From NCBI GenBank assembly GCA_027493525.1, contig JAOSKN010000003.1, forward strand, positions 1,674,001 through 1,738,000: 64,000 nucleotides of DNA. The letters are read 5' to 3'. Positions 52,490 through 62,068 of the stretch are shown here, in pieces. The stretch's first letter is position 1. Each line of letters starts with the position of its first letter. The notes under the pieces were generated by a model. The model did no database searches, was not told the origin of the DNA, and saw only the letters and a list, made by a program, of their open reading frames with translations. The DNA is from Planctomycetota bacterium. Its GTDB lineage: Bacteria; Planctomycetota; SZUA-567; H5-PLA8. Both the position numbers and the translations under genes were made by a program.

Positions 52490-52657
52490 CATAGCGGCTA
52501 TGCCGCCCGATTTGCGGAAAGGCTCCGCCTTTCCGCCAAGCCGCACACCCCATCGCATAGCCGAGGCTACGCCTCGGCATCCAAAGGTTAAACCCAGCGA
52601 GGCATGGCCTCGACGATCAGGAGGGAAGTCTCTGCACGGAAAGGCATAGCCTTTCCG
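52490..52657. repeat. Cluster of five perfect short hairpins
   Basis: Five palindromes lie in 170 bases: 52490-52502 (CATAGC, loop G), 52514-52536 (10-bp stem GCGGAAAGGC, loop TCC), 52560-52578 (8-bp stem GCCGAGGC, loop TAC), 52598-52612 (6-bp stem CGAGGC, loop ATG) and 52637-52657 (9-bp stem CGGAAAGGC, loop ATA). The second and fifth share a stem sequence, as do parts of the third and fourth. This is intergenic, between IS66 and the 3' end of a minus-strand gene. Confidence 0.85.
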
Positions 52658-52736
52658 CACATCAGGAGGCAGAGCCGCAAGCTTTAGCGAAGGCCTGTCT
52701 GTGGCAACCCCGTCAGCCGCAACGCAAGCCTTTCTG

Positions 52737-52792
52737 CCGTTTGCCGTTTGCAGTTTGCAGTTTGCAGTTTGCAGTTTGCAGTTTGCAGTTTG
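52737..52792. repeat. Heptamer tandem repeat (CAGTTTG)
   Basis: Six exact copies of CAGTTTG follow two copies of CCGTTTG, eight units of seven bases. The tract continues in less regular TTTGGAATTTGG and GTTTGGTTCTTGG words to 52860. It belongs to a low-complexity intergenic style also seen around 50830-50857 in reverse orientation. Confidence 0.9.
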
Positions 52793-52860
52793 TTTGGAAT
52801 TTGGTTCTTGCCGTTTGCTGTTTGAACCTTGTTTGGTTCTTGGTTCTTCTGATTTGGAAT

Positions 52861-55830
52861 TTATTTGTCGTACGTCGTCTTCAGCGCCTCCAACTCCATA
52901 TCCGGCGCCTCCCACTCGAGCCCGCCCTCCCCGCTGATCCGCACGCGGCCGATCATCAGCGCGTGGTCGTACGTCCACAATGCGATGTGTTTGCCCGTCA
53001 GGGGTTCGGGGTCTTCGTAGACCAGCGAGCCTTCCGGGAGCGTGTCGAAGTACCGGTCCACGCGGTAGGTCAGCCGGTTCCCGCGCTTCTCCAGGCGGAT
53101 GTAGAACCAGTGGTGGTGGAAGTTCTTGGTCGTCGGGACCGTCACGTTCTCGCGCTTCACCTCGACCCCGTTGCGCAGGATCATCGAGGCTTGGTTGTTC
53201 TCGCCGCCGAACATGAACGTGTAGCCCTTGGTCAGGTCGTGCCCGTCCGAGCAGATCGTCAGGTTGATGTCCCGCGCGTAGGTGTAGATCGGCCCGCGCT
53301 CGGTCTCCATCTTGTTCCCCACGTACCATTCGAGCGTCAGGTCGCCGTCGTAGAGCTTTTTGTTCCAGAGCACCGCCGGCTTGCCCTTGGCCCGGTCGTT
53401 CTTGAGCGAGAAGAAGGACCAGCGCGGGTCGCACTGCCAGCGGTTCGTCACCTCCGCCACCGCGTACCCCGCCGTGCGCCACGCCGTCGGCGCGGAGCTG
53501 AACGGCTCGTCGTAAAAGTGCTCGCTGGTGATCTTGCTCGCCTCGATCTTGGCCAGCATGCCCTTCGTGTAGTAGGCGACCTTGGTGCCTTCCAGCGGCC
53601 GATCGTCGCGCCAGGTCAGCCGCGGGCGTCCGTTGAGCTTCCCGATCAGGTACTTGCCCGCGCGGCGGAAGCTCAGTGTCGTCAGTTCGGGGACCGCGCC
53701 GTCGGGCAGATCCTTGCTCGCCACCGCCTCCCCGTTGCGCAGGATCTCCAGCCGCGTGACCTTCTTCCCGTCCTCCGCGGGAATCCCCGCGTGGTACTTG
53801 AAGATATACCCGTTGTTCTTCTCGGAGCCGGACTTGTTCACAGAGAGCGCCGCCTCGTGCTCCTCCTCGAGGATCTCGCGCGGCTCGATCTCCAGCTCCA
53901 CGTCCCCCGGGAACTGGCTCGAATGCCAGTACAGGTTCACCGGGCGGCCGTCGACGACGAGCGGCTTCGAGGGGCGCAGCCACTCTTCCTGCCGGTTCGT
54001 CCAGTTCCGCATCGACGCCTCGTCCTCGAAGATCGCGTTGGTCGTGACCATCTGCTGGGGCTGCTCGAGGAAGCGCAGGCGGAAGCGCCGGAAGCGCGCC
54101 GGGCGCCCTTCCGAGCCCGGGCCCGGCTGCGCCCACAGGCCCGCGCGCCCGCGCAGCGACGTCCCCGACTCGAACGCCTCCACGCTCGTACCGTCCTCCG
54201 CCTTCACCAGAATATGGTCGTCCTTGATCTGCGCGTTCAGGCGCACGAATCCGTCCTGCACCGCCCGCGACGGATCGCGCAGCTTCGCCCGGTCGATCGT
54301 CCGAGCCTGCTCCGCGCCCTCCGAGGCCTTCAGCAGCTCCAGGCTCCGCCCGTCCGTCCGCGCCAGGAAATAGTTCGACTCGTCCCGGTACAGGAACACC
54401 ACCCCCGCCAGGCCCGCGCCCGGATCCACCGTCACGTCCGCCTCGTAGCGCGACCAGTTGCGGTCCCCGATCAGGCTCTTCGTCGCCCACGGGCCCGGAC
54501 GAGCCGCCAGCACCCCCGGCTGGCCCTCCCGCGAGGTCTCCACCTTCCACGTGCCCGTACCCACCAGCCAGCCCCGCCCCAGCGCCCCCGCGTGCCGGAA
54601 ATCGTCCTCGAAGCTGCTCACCGTCGTCACCTTCACGTCGTCGAAGACCGCGTGCTGGTTCATCAGCTCCCACAGGCTGTTCACCGCGAACGGCGCCGCC
54701 TTCGGGTCCAGCGCCACCCGCCCGGGGAGCTCCACGTCGCACCAGAAGCCCACCGAGCCCGACGCCAGCCACGGGTCGTGCACTTCCATCAAGGGATGCC
54801 CGTCGATCGAGACCGCCAGCCGCGCGTGCGTCACCAGCAGGTCCGCCGCGTAAAACTGGTTCGGCAGATACCCGCCCGGCTGGCTCTGCAGCACCTCTTC
54901 CTTGCCGTCGCGCACCCGCACCAGCTCCCGCTGCCCCGGGCCCGTCGGCGTCCCGTCGGCCTGCACCGGCCGAGCCGTCCAGCGGAAGAGCCCGTAGTTC
55001 CGCTCGTCCTGGTACGCGAAGACCAGCCCCAGCCGCGCGTGCTCCGGGCCGCGCAGCGAGGCCTGGAAGCGGTAGTTGCTCCACCACGACTGACCGGCCA
55101 CCGACATCGAACCGCGCCCCATGCCCAGGTACGCGAAGGCGTTGGCGCTCAAGAGCGGGTGGCGCAGGCTCTTGATGTAGAAGTCCCCGCGCTCCTCCCC
55201 GCAGCGGACCTTCTTCCAGAGCGCCGAGCTGTTGTCCTCGCGCATGAAGTCGTCGGCGAAGTGGATCTCGTCGCGCGCCTCCGCGTGGATCGTCAGCAGC
55301 GCCCCGTCGTGCCGGTTGCGCACGCCGGCCGTCCCGCCCACGTGCCGGTCGTCGAAGGCCGAGGCCACCAGGCAGCGCCCGCGGAAGACCCCGATCGACG
55401 AACCGTGCCGCGCCACGCGCAAGGGCCCCGGCGCGTCGGTCGGCAGCGAAGCCGCGACCAGCGTCTGCTCCACCCCGCCCTCGCGCAGCCCCAGCGCGAC
55501 CTGCTCGCCGTCGCGGTCGAGGAAGTGGAAGTTGTCGTTGTCCTCGCGGTCGAAGTAGAGCCGGAAGCGGTTGGACTCCCCGCCCACGCTGAAGTCGGCC
55601 CAGAAGAAGTGCGTCCCGCCGGGGGTCTGCTCGGCCCCCACGAGGTACTCCGGCCCCGGATCGGCGAAGGCCGGCGCCGGCTCCAGCTCCAGCCGCACGC
55701 TCGCCCGAGGCCCCTGCTCCTGACCCGCCACCCGCCCAAACCACGCCCCGCCCAACGCCACCAACCCCAGCGACGCAACCGCCAGCGCCCACCAGGCCAC
55801 CCGGCTTGATCCCGAATCGCGCATGCTCAC
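52861..55830 (-). CDS. Large anchored protein with repeated LamG/concanavalin-like regions
   Basis: The 989-residue protein has an N-terminal membrane anchor or signal (WWALAVASLGLVALGGAWFG) and repeating beta-sandwich units. Three regions (about 40-180, 185-385 and 400-580) have the LamG/DUF1080-type pattern of FADDFMREDNS, FRFQASL-like strands, LGLVFAYQDERNYGL and later FEDDFRHAGALGRGW with VVFLYRDESNYFLA. Further beta-rich parts run to the end (GYIFKYHAG, TYRVDRYFDTLPEGS). Such proteins are likely surface-exposed glycan or substrate binders. No catalytic motif was found. ATG at 55830 or 55824. Many related planctomycete secreted proteins are this large. Confidence 0.72.
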   Translation of the reverse strand: MSMRDSGSSRVAWWALAVASLGLVALGGAWFGRVAGQEQGPRASVRLELEPAPAFADPGPEYLVGAEQTPGGTHFFWADFSVGGESNRFRLYFDREDNDNFHFLDRDGEQVALGLREGGVEQTLVAASLPTDAPGPLRVARHGSSIGVFRGRCLVASAFDDRHVGGTAGVRNRHDGALLTIHAEARDEIHFADDFMREDNSSALWKKVRCGEERGDFYIKSLRHPLLSANAFAYLGMGRGSMSVAGQSWWSNYRFQASLRGPEHARLGLVFAYQDERNYGLFRWTARPVQADGTPTGPGQRELVRVRDGKEEVLQSQPGGYLPNQFYAADLLVTHARLAVSIDGHPLMEVHDPWLASGSVGFWCDVELPGRVALDPKAAPFAVNSLWELMNQHAVFDDVKVTTVSSFEDDFRHAGALGRGWLVGTGTWKVETSREGQPGVLAARPGPWATKSLIGDRNWSRYEADVTVDPGAGLAGVVFLYRDESNYFLARTDGRSLELLKASEGAEQARTIDRAKLRDPSRAVQDGFVRLNAQIKDDHILVKAEDGTSVEAFESGTSLRGRAGLWAQPGPGSEGRPARFRRFRLRFLEQPQQMVTTNAIFEDEASMRNWTNRQEEWLRPSKPLVVDGRPVNLYWHSSQFPGDVELEIEPREILEEEHEAALSVNKSGSEKNNGYIFKYHAGIPAEDGKKVTRLEILRNGEAVASKDLPDGAVPELTTLSFRRAGKYLIGKLNGRPRLTWRDDRPLEGTKVAYYTKGMLAKIEASKITSEHFYDEPFSSAPTAWRTAGYAVAEVTNRWQCDPRWSFFSLKNDRAKGKPAVLWNKKLYDGDLTLEWYVGNKMETERGPIYTYARDINLTICSDGHDLTKGYTFMFGGENNQASMILRNGVEVKRENVTVPTTKNFHHHWFYIRLEKRGNRLTYRVDRYFDTLPEGSLVYEDPEPLTGKHIALWTYDHALMIGRVRISGEGGLEWEAPDMELEALKTTYDK

Positions 55831-56157
55831 CTTCCTATGAGGCCCGGACGGAAGTCACGAACCGGAACGCACTTGTGCATCTTTTTAACGGTCCCATTCT
55901 TCATACAGGGACGCCGCCCGCAGGTCATCTCCTGCTACGGAATTAACGCGCAACGAGAATCCGGCGGGGCTCGAAACGGGCTATCGGCGAGTGGGAGTTC
56001 AAACTTGAATGACGAGGTGGCGTCGAGGGATTTTGGTCGTGATCGAGGCGCGCGAAGGGGCGGCATATCGAGAAGATACGCCAACCGGAGCGCAACGAAG
56101 AGCACGGCCAAAAGCGCCGACGCAACCCGACATTCAAGATTGAAGGCCCACTAGGGC
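55831..56157. other. Noncoding region between divergent and convergent genes
   Basis: About 327 bases without a gene. It includes a short TTCAAACTTGAA palindrome (about 55987-55998), also related to ATTCAAGATTGAA near 56131. I see no RNA gene. Confidence 0.35.
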
Positions 56158-56199
56158 AAAAAAGAAACCGGCGCCGCTCGGGGTGAGGGCGGCGCCGGT
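56158..56199 (-). terminator. Rho-independent terminator of the small secreted protein gene
   Basis: On the minus strand ACCGGCGCCGC and GCGGCGCCGGT form an 11-bp stem around a 10-base loop, followed by TTTCTTTTTT. It lies 60 bases after the stop of the gene at 56259. Confidence 0.9.
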
Positions 56200-56258
56200 C
56201 TGGGGTGGGAAGAGGTACCCTTGGGGTGCGGGGGAGTCGGGGGAACTCCCGCCGCGGG

Positions 56259-56810
56259 TTACCCCTTCGTGAGGATCTCGCGGAACTTGCCAAACTGCTC
56301 CGTGCTGAGGATGCGCCGGAGTTCCGCTGCAAAATCGATGTTCGGATCGTAGTTGCGCGCTTCTCGTGCCGCGGCGACCACTTCCTGCGCGGCAGCCTGG
56401 ATCGCGGCGCGGTCGTTGGCCTTGTCGTACCCGGTGCGGGCGTCGGTCTGCGCCTTGACGTACTTCTCGCGCTTGGCGTTCACCGCGGCCTTGGCGGCGG
56501 CGACCTTTTCCTTCTGCTCGGTGCTCAGGTCCAGCCCCTCGGACGCGCCGTCGAACTTGGACGAGTCCAGCGCGGCGATATCGACCGTGGGCGGCATCTC
56601 GGGCTTCGGGGTGCCGTCCGCGGCAACCTGATTGTCCTTCTTGCCGCCGTTGAGTCCCGTCACGCTGGTCAGCGTGCCGCTCGTCACGTATTTGCGGTCC
56701 GAACCCACGGCCACGAATCCGCCGCTCCGGCCGCCGCCCATGGCCATGCAGTCGCTGCCGATAAACCCGGTCAGCAGCAGACCCATGATCGCGATAACGC
56801 CCTTGTTCAT
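56259..56810 (-). CDS. Small secreted protein with helical C-terminus
   Basis: The 183-residue protein has a signal peptide (MNKGVIAIMGLLLTGFIGSD) with a Cys at residue 21, which might be a lipoprotein Cys, then a Gly-rich stretch (AMGGGRSGGFVAVG), a disordered middle and a helical end (LSTEQKEKVAAAKAAVNAKR ... ILSTEQFGKFREILTKG). The LSTEQ...K patterns, seen twice, resemble the LTxxQ motif of Spy/CpxP-like periplasmic chaperones, but the resemblance is weak. It is followed by a strong terminator and is therefore transcribed alone. Confidence 0.62.
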   Translation of the reverse strand: MNKGVIAIMGLLLTGFIGSDCMAMGGGRSGGFVAVGSDRKYVTSGTLTSVTGLNGGKKDNQVAADGTPKPEMPPTVDIAALDSSKFDGASEGLDLSTEQKEKVAAAKAAVNAKREKYVKAQTDARTGYDKANDRAAIQAAAQEVVAAAREARNYDPNIDFAAELRRILSTEQFGKFREILTKG

Positions 56811-57163
56811 CCCTAACTCCTCCGTCGCTTCGGTTTAGAACCCTGAAAGAACCCTGATTCAACCTGCTTCGCTTCTGTGCTGCACTCGTATGACACGTAT
56901 CTAAGCGTTTTAAGCCCAAGGTTTTTTGAGTTTGCGCTTAGAGACAAAGCGATTTCCAAAACGTACACGTACTAACGCACCATGTGTTCCGATTTACTTG
57001 AATTTTAGGTAGCGATTTAGGGTCTCTCCCGTCTCATTCCGCACTGCGCTGAAACTCTTGCCAGAATCGGCTGTAAGAATCAGGTTGCTTTCGCAGCTTT
57101 GAACGGTTTCAGCATTCCATAACGCGAAGGGCGCGTCATACCACGGGGGCGGAAGGGAGGACG
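56811..57163. other. Divergent intergenic region
   Basis: About 350 bases, AT-richer than average (56900-57060), lie between the small secreted protein and the AraC-type regulator. Both promoters probably lie here. No gene or clear operator is visible. Confidence 0.4.
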
Positions 57164-58186
57164 ATGCTCTTCGAACAGGCCAGACCCATCGCGGCCGGGT
57201 TCTTTCAATCCGATCACGCCACCCGCAGGCCCCCGCTGGATCCGCAGCGCCAGGCTGCGCTCGTCTACGTCACCTCCGGCGACGGCACGATGCGAATCGG
57301 CGCTTGGGAGTTCCCGATGCGCCGCGGCGACTTGTTTGCCGTACCCCAGGACGCCGAATTCCAGCCGCGCCTGAAGACCGGGAGCGTGCTCGGCTTCTAC
57401 TTCGCCTATTTTGAACTCGACCCGCACCGCGGCGCCCAAGGCCAGCACCTGGGCTGGCCGTGGGATCTCGGCGCGGACCTGCACGTCGAGATCGACGCCG
57501 CGGAGCCCCCCGTAGCGGCGGGCGATTTCCGCCCCGAGGTCGCGGGCTTCTTCCGGCAGCTCCAGCACGAACTTGGCCGCCGCCTGCCCGCCGCCGGCGC
57601 GGCGGCGCGAGCCCAGCTCACGCTGCTGGGGATCACCTTCGCGCGCCTCCTCGCCGAGAGCCACCGCAAGAAGGAAGAGACTCGCGCGTTGGCGCCCGTG
57701 GCGCCGCGCGGCTCGGGGCGCTTCGGGCGCTCGGTCCCCGAACCCGTCGCCAAGGTGATGGATTACGTTCAGATGCATCTGGACCGCGAGTTGAAACTCC
57801 CCGAACTGGCGCGCGTGGCGGGCTTCAGCGAGCGCCGCCTGATCCAGGTCTTTCGCAAGAGCCTCGGGCTTTCGCCCATGGCTTACGTCCGCGACCGGCG
57901 CGTGAAGGAAGCCGAGCGCCTGCTCTCGCAGCGCGGGGTGACGATCAAGGACGTCGCCGCGCGCCTGAATTTCGCCGATGCGCACCACTTCAGCCGGGTC
58001 TTCCGGCAGGTGACGGGGATCAGCCCCAGCGAATTCGTCCGCGGGCGCGCGCCGATGCTCGCCCGGCAGTCCGGGCGCTTCGCCGTCAGCCGCCCCGACC
58101 AGGTCGGCTACCCGATGCGCGAATCGAACCGCACGTCCAACCGCGCCAGCCGCATCTCCGGCCGCTTCGGGCCGGCGCGGGGCTGA
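57164..58186 (+). CDS. AraC-family transcription regulator
   Basis: The 340-residue regulator has an N-terminal cupin-like effector region (LDPQRQAALVYVTSGDGTMR, FPMRRGDLFAVP) and a C-terminal AraC DNA-binding domain (about 210-310) with two helix-turn-helices: LPELARVAGFSERRLIQVFR and IKDVAARLNFADAHHFSRVF, followed by GISPSEFVRG. A 35-residue tail follows. It may respond to a sugar or small molecule and control a nearby gene, but no target operon is clear. Confidence 0.9.
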   Translation: MLFEQARPIAAGFFQSDHATRRPPLDPQRQAALVYVTSGDGTMRIGAWEFPMRRGDLFAVPQDAEFQPRLKTGSVLGFYFAYFELDPHRGAQGQHLGWPWDLGADLHVEIDAAEPPVAAGDFRPEVAGFFRQLQHELGRRLPAAGAAARAQLTLLGITFARLLAESHRKKEETRALAPVAPRGSGRFGRSVPEPVAKVMDYVQMHLDRELKLPELARVAGFSERRLIQVFRKSLGLSPMAYVRDRRVKEAERLLSQRGVTIKDVAARLNFADAHHFSRVFRQVTGISPSEFVRGRAPMLARQSGRFAVSRPDQVGYPMRESNRTSNRASRISGRFGPARG

Positions 58187-58484
58187 CATCGGATCGAGAG
58201 ATGGCTTGAGCACGAAGGGTAAGCGTGCCGAGGCAGTCGAATGAGCGGACAATTACAGGCCAACGAAGCGTCGCGCCCCCGCCCCAAGACGGCCAAGGGG
58301 CATATTTTACAACTTGCAGCGTGGACTAAACGCACTTGAGCGTCCAGTCGCACCCCTAATTACTTCACGTACTCCCAAGTTAATTATTGCGGCTAAGCCC
58401 GTTTCAGCATATGACCCAGGTTATTACATCCTTTGGGCGCAAACTTGGCGCGCCTTATGCGTCTTCATCATGGAGGGGCTCGGT
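58187..58484. other. Intergenic leader before the large surface protein
   Basis: About 298 bases without a convincing gene, AT-richer in its middle (58340-58430). It probably holds the promoter of the downstream gene. An open frame through it lacks a start with a ribosome site. Confidence 0.35.
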
Positions 58485-61400
58485 ATGCGCGTGCTCGCGA
58501 TTGGAATCGGCTTGGTCCTGGGCACGCTGCTGCTGGTGAGCATCGGCGCGCTGGTTCCGACTGGGCCGGCTCCGATTCTTGGGGGGGTAAGCGCTCCGGT
58601 TGAATCGGCCGCAATCCCCGCGCAGGTCCGCCACGCCGCGCCCCTTGTATTATCCGCGAAGAACAAGCCCGAGACGTTCGTCAAGCTCGCCGAACGGCAG
58701 TCGGATCGGGCGCGCAACATCCACGAAAACTTCGAGGCCGCGATGAACCTCGCCGGCGCGCTGCAAAAAGCTGGAAAACCGGACGCCGCCGTCGATGACG
58801 CGCTCCGCCGCGCCGCCGATTTCGCCGAGTGCCTTCCCGCGGGCACGCTGGGCGCGAACGGCCGGCCCACGCCCTTCTCCGGCCCCGAAGGCGGCGCGCG
58901 CACGCTGCTCGCCCAGGCGCACCGCGAGATCGTCCATGGCGAACAAGCCGCCGCGCGCCGGCATCTGGAGTTGTTGCTCGAACGCTACGCCGAAGCGAGT
59001 CCCGCGCTCGCGGAGCAAGCGCGTGCCGACCTGGCGCGGCTGGACAGCGGGGAGCAGGCGGCCGGAGCGCCACGGGCCTTGGCCGGTGCGAAAGAGGAAA
59101 AGCTCCTCGGCAACCGGAAACCGGCGACCGGAAACCAGCAACCGTCAACCGGCATAGCCGCGCGCGAGGTCTCGCCCGTCCAGACCACGCTCGTCCTGGC
59201 GACCAGTGAAGCCAACACCGTCATCTTTAGCGGGGCCGAGAACGGCAAGACCTATACCATCTCCGCCGCCGGGACTTGGGCGCAAGATCCGGACCCTCAA
59301 TTCGACACCGGCCCGGAAGGCCTGGCGAGCTTCGGGACCATTTCAGGCGGCCCGTTCGCGGGGATGTTCTTTGGAACCTTTGCCGCGCAGGAACCCGGCA
59401 GTGGAAGTTGGCAGGCCATCGGCGCGTCGGGCTCCATTACGGCGACGGCCGACGGGGAAATTCTCGGTTCGTTCGCGGATATTCTGGGGCTTTACGGGGA
59501 CAATAACGGCGCGCTGTTCGTCACCGTGTCCGAGGAAGGCTTCGAACCGCCGCCGGGCGCGACCGCGCCGCCGCTCGCCGATGCGCAAGTGACCCCCGAT
59601 ACCGTCTGCGTTTATTACGCCTCGACGAACGTCGCGCTCGACGGGAGCCTCTCGGCGGACGCCGACGCGGAGGGCGACGCGCCCGCGCTGCGCTGGTTTC
59701 ACTGGCGTCTGGTCAACCTCACGAATCCGGCGGTGAGGCCGCTCGTGTACGAGGGCCCCGATTCGTTCGCGTTTCCAAGCGGGCTGAATCAGCCCGGCGC
59801 ATACGAAGTGACCTTGCGCGTCGTGGATAACGAGGGCGAACTCGGCACGGCGGTCCGGACGCTCACGGCGGTGGGGATCGTCTTCGATCCGCCGTCGCTG
59901 GAGGTTGCGGTGGGTTCAACGGCGGCCTCGAACGCGGAAGTGATCCCCGCGAGCGCGGCGGACGGAATCAGCTTTGAATTCAGCGTGCCGGACGTGGCGA
60001 ATTTCCAGGCGACGAACGCGGGCGCGGGCGTCATCGAAGTCCAGATCGAGGGCGTGGCGGAAGGCAGCACGGAATTAATCGCGCAAGTCCAGGGCGAATT
60101 CGGCCCGGAGAACTGCGAGGCGTTGTTTCTCAGCGTGGTTCCTCCATCCAATACGACCCCGCCCGTCGCGATCGCGGAGACCGCCACGCCGGTCATCTGC
60201 GCGGGCGGGACGGTGACGCTGGACGGCAGCGGCTCGCACGATACGGACACGGTCAACGACAGCTTAGGTAGCCCTCAAATACTGGCATACGAATGGACAG
60301 TCACTAATAGCCAGGACCCGGAATCCCAACAAGTTTTCAGTACAACAGATCCCGTTTCTAGTTTTACAGTTCCAAATCCGGGCGAGTATGTCTTTAGCTT
60401 GGTTGTAACCGACAATGATGGCCAGAAGTCATTGCAAGAATCATCATACACCTACTTTGTGGTGATGGCAATTGATGTTCAAGCCACACCATCGGACTTG
60501 CAAGTACCAATTGGCCAATCAAGAGCCATGACAATTACAGTCATGCCCGAAGAAGCTTTTGACCTAGTTGGATTTCAATCGGTGGACCCCAATATTGCAA
60601 GCATTTCGAGTGTAACTCGACATGAGAGCACGGCGGATATTCTAATTAATGGCAACAGTTCTGGTGAAAGTGCAATCGAAATTGTCTCCACTCAAGTGCC
60701 AAGTTATGTAATTTGCCAAAGTACGACAGTAATTGTACAAGAAAAAGTAGAAGGCCTAACCTTGAATACAAAACCCGAGAGTCTAATTTTCTGCATAGGA
60801 GAGAATGTCGAATTCATTGCTAGGCATACAGACGGCACAGTTACGATAAACCTAACAATATCAGGAGGTGATCCAGATCCGGTGACAGTTTCTGGGAAGA
60901 AAGAGGTCCGAGGCAAGGTAAAGGCGAGCCATCCTGGGTTCATAGAGGCAGTTGCGTCGGGGGATGATGGGACCGACGACAAACTGATGGTCCTAGTCTC
61001 TGACACAGCTGTGCTACCAGATATTACCGTCGAAAGAGGCAGGAAAGGAAAATTTAGAGTAAGAGTTTGCGATAACAGCGTCGAACCAATTTTCTCAAAT
61101 TGGCAATTCGAAGCAAGAGAGGTTGAAATCCAAAGAGATGGGAATAATAATGAAGATGCATGGGAAGGAGAATTTGCAACCACAGGAAAAGTATCCGTAA
61201 ATGTACAACTAGGACAAAGAAAAATATTTCTTCAGAGCAACGTTTTTGTAACGGCGAGAGAATTTGACCCAGTCCATGATTACCGTCGTGTAAAGAACCG
61301 AGGCAATGACGGCCTCCCCGAATTCCCCAGAGCAAATGGCGACTTAGGTCAATCACGACCAAATCTTTCCAGCAAAGGAGACTGGAAAGTTCGAACAATC

Positions 61401-62039
61401 ACCAATGGGCCTAACAAGGGCTATATTTATCTGGTAAAGTTTCCGCGTGTTCGGTGGGACTGGGAAGCAAGTATTAGTGATGCGCTTTTTGACAAGAAAC
61501 ATCCGTTTTACATCGCTCAGGGCGACCTCCCTCAAGCGACTATTGAACAGGTCCAGGAAAACGTACTTGTACATGAGGGCGTACAAGAAGCAGAAGGCTT
61601 TAATAGCCACTGGAGCCAAGGAAAGCTGGCAGTTGAGACAACACATATAGAGACTAAATTAGAGGCCGTTGTTATTCACGAATCCTCGGGGTCAGGAGAA
61701 ACTCTAGCGCAGATCGCATCATTCGAACTTGGCCAGAACGTCAGCGAAATTCGGGATGCTATTGATCCGCATCCGCAAAACGTCCACCCAGAAGATGCCG
61801 ACCTCCAGTATCCCCAGTGGCTCATTTCATCTGTTGATCTAAGAATAGGCGAGGAATTGTCCCTTGAGGGCAATATCTTCCTTCGCCCAGGAGCCGCGCC
61901 GGTTATCGAAGTCGAGGGAAAGGGTATTGAATTAGGGCTAACCGACGGCAAATTGAGGGCCGTGTCAAAAGGAAGTGGCAAGCTAAGGTTGATTGATTTC
62001 GAGGACGATTACCACGAGATTCCATTCAGCGTCAAATAG
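58485..62039 (+). CDS. Large surface protein with PKD-like domains and an abrupt composition change
   Basis: The 1,184-residue protein begins MRVLAIGIGLVLGTLLLVSI, a signal or anchor, after GGAGGGG. It has a helical early part (about 60-200) and PKD-type domains near 360-460 (LDGSLSADADAEGDAPALRW) and 560-660 (LDGSGSHDTDTVNDSL). Later beta regions include SLEVAVGSTAASNA-like bacterial Ig-type repeats. Up to about base 60260 codons end mostly in G or C; after that A or T endings dominate to the end of the gene. The second half thus looks foreign or recently fused. Function is probably surface adhesion or binding. The frame is intact across the change. Confidence 0.72.
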   Translation: MRVLAIGIGLVLGTLLLVSIGALVPTGPAPILGGVSAPVESAAIPAQVRHAAPLVLSAKNKPETFVKLAERQSDRARNIHENFEAAMNLAGALQKAGKPDAAVDDALRRAADFAECLPAGTLGANGRPTPFSGPEGGARTLLAQAHREIVHGEQAAARRHLELLLERYAEASPALAEQARADLARLDSGEQAAGAPRALAGAKEEKLLGNRKPATGNQQPSTGIAAREVSPVQTTLVLATSEANTVIFSGAENGKTYTISAAGTWAQDPDPQFDTGPEGLASFGTISGGPFAGMFFGTFAAQEPGSGSWQAIGASGSITATADGEILGSFADILGLYGDNNGALFVTVSEEGFEPPPGATAPPLADAQVTPDTVCVYYASTNVALDGSLSADADAEGDAPALRWFHWRLVNLTNPAVRPLVYEGPDSFAFPSGLNQPGAYEVTLRVVDNEGELGTAVRTLTAVGIVFDPPSLEVAVGSTAASNAEVIPASAADGISFEFSVPDVANFQATNAGAGVIEVQIEGVAEGSTELIAQVQGEFGPENCEALFLSVVPPSNTTPPVAIAETATPVICAGGTVTLDGSGSHDTDTVNDSLGSPQILAYEWTVTNSQDPESQQVFSTTDPVSSFTVPNPGEYVFSLVVTDNDGQKSLQESSYTYFVVMAIDVQATPSDLQVPIGQSRAMTITVMPEEAFDLVGFQSVDPNIASISSVTRHESTADILINGNSSGESAIEIVSTQVPSYVICQSTTVIVQEKVEGLTLNTKPESLIFCIGENVEFIARHTDGTVTINLTISGGDPDPVTVSGKKEVRGKVKASHPGFIEAVASGDDGTDDKLMVLVSDTAVLPDITVERGRKGKFRVRVCDNSVEPIFSNWQFEAREVEIQRDGNNNEDAWEGEFATTGKVSVNVQLGQRKIFLQSNVFVTAREFDPVHDYRRVKNRGNDGLPEFPRANGDLGQSRPNLSSKGDWKVRTITNGPNKGYIYLVKFPRVRWDWEASISDALFDKKHPFYIAQGDLPQATIEQVQENVLVHEGVQEAEGFNSHWSQGKLAVETTHIETKLEAVVIHESSGSGETLAQIASFELGQNVSEIRDAIDPHPQNVHPEDADLQYPQWLISSVDLRIGEELSLEGNIFLRPGAAPVIEVEGKGIELGLTDGKLRAVSKGSGKLRLIDFEDDYHEIPFSVK

Positions 62040-62068
62040 CTCTTTAGAAATCCGATGAGAGGATAAGA

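Noticed and set aside
52421..55809. Two frames of over 1,000 codons covering the LamG-like gene
   Set aside because: They are out-of-frame or antisense readings rich in Arg, Gly, Ala and Pro; the 52861-55830 frame has the signal peptide and repeated domains.
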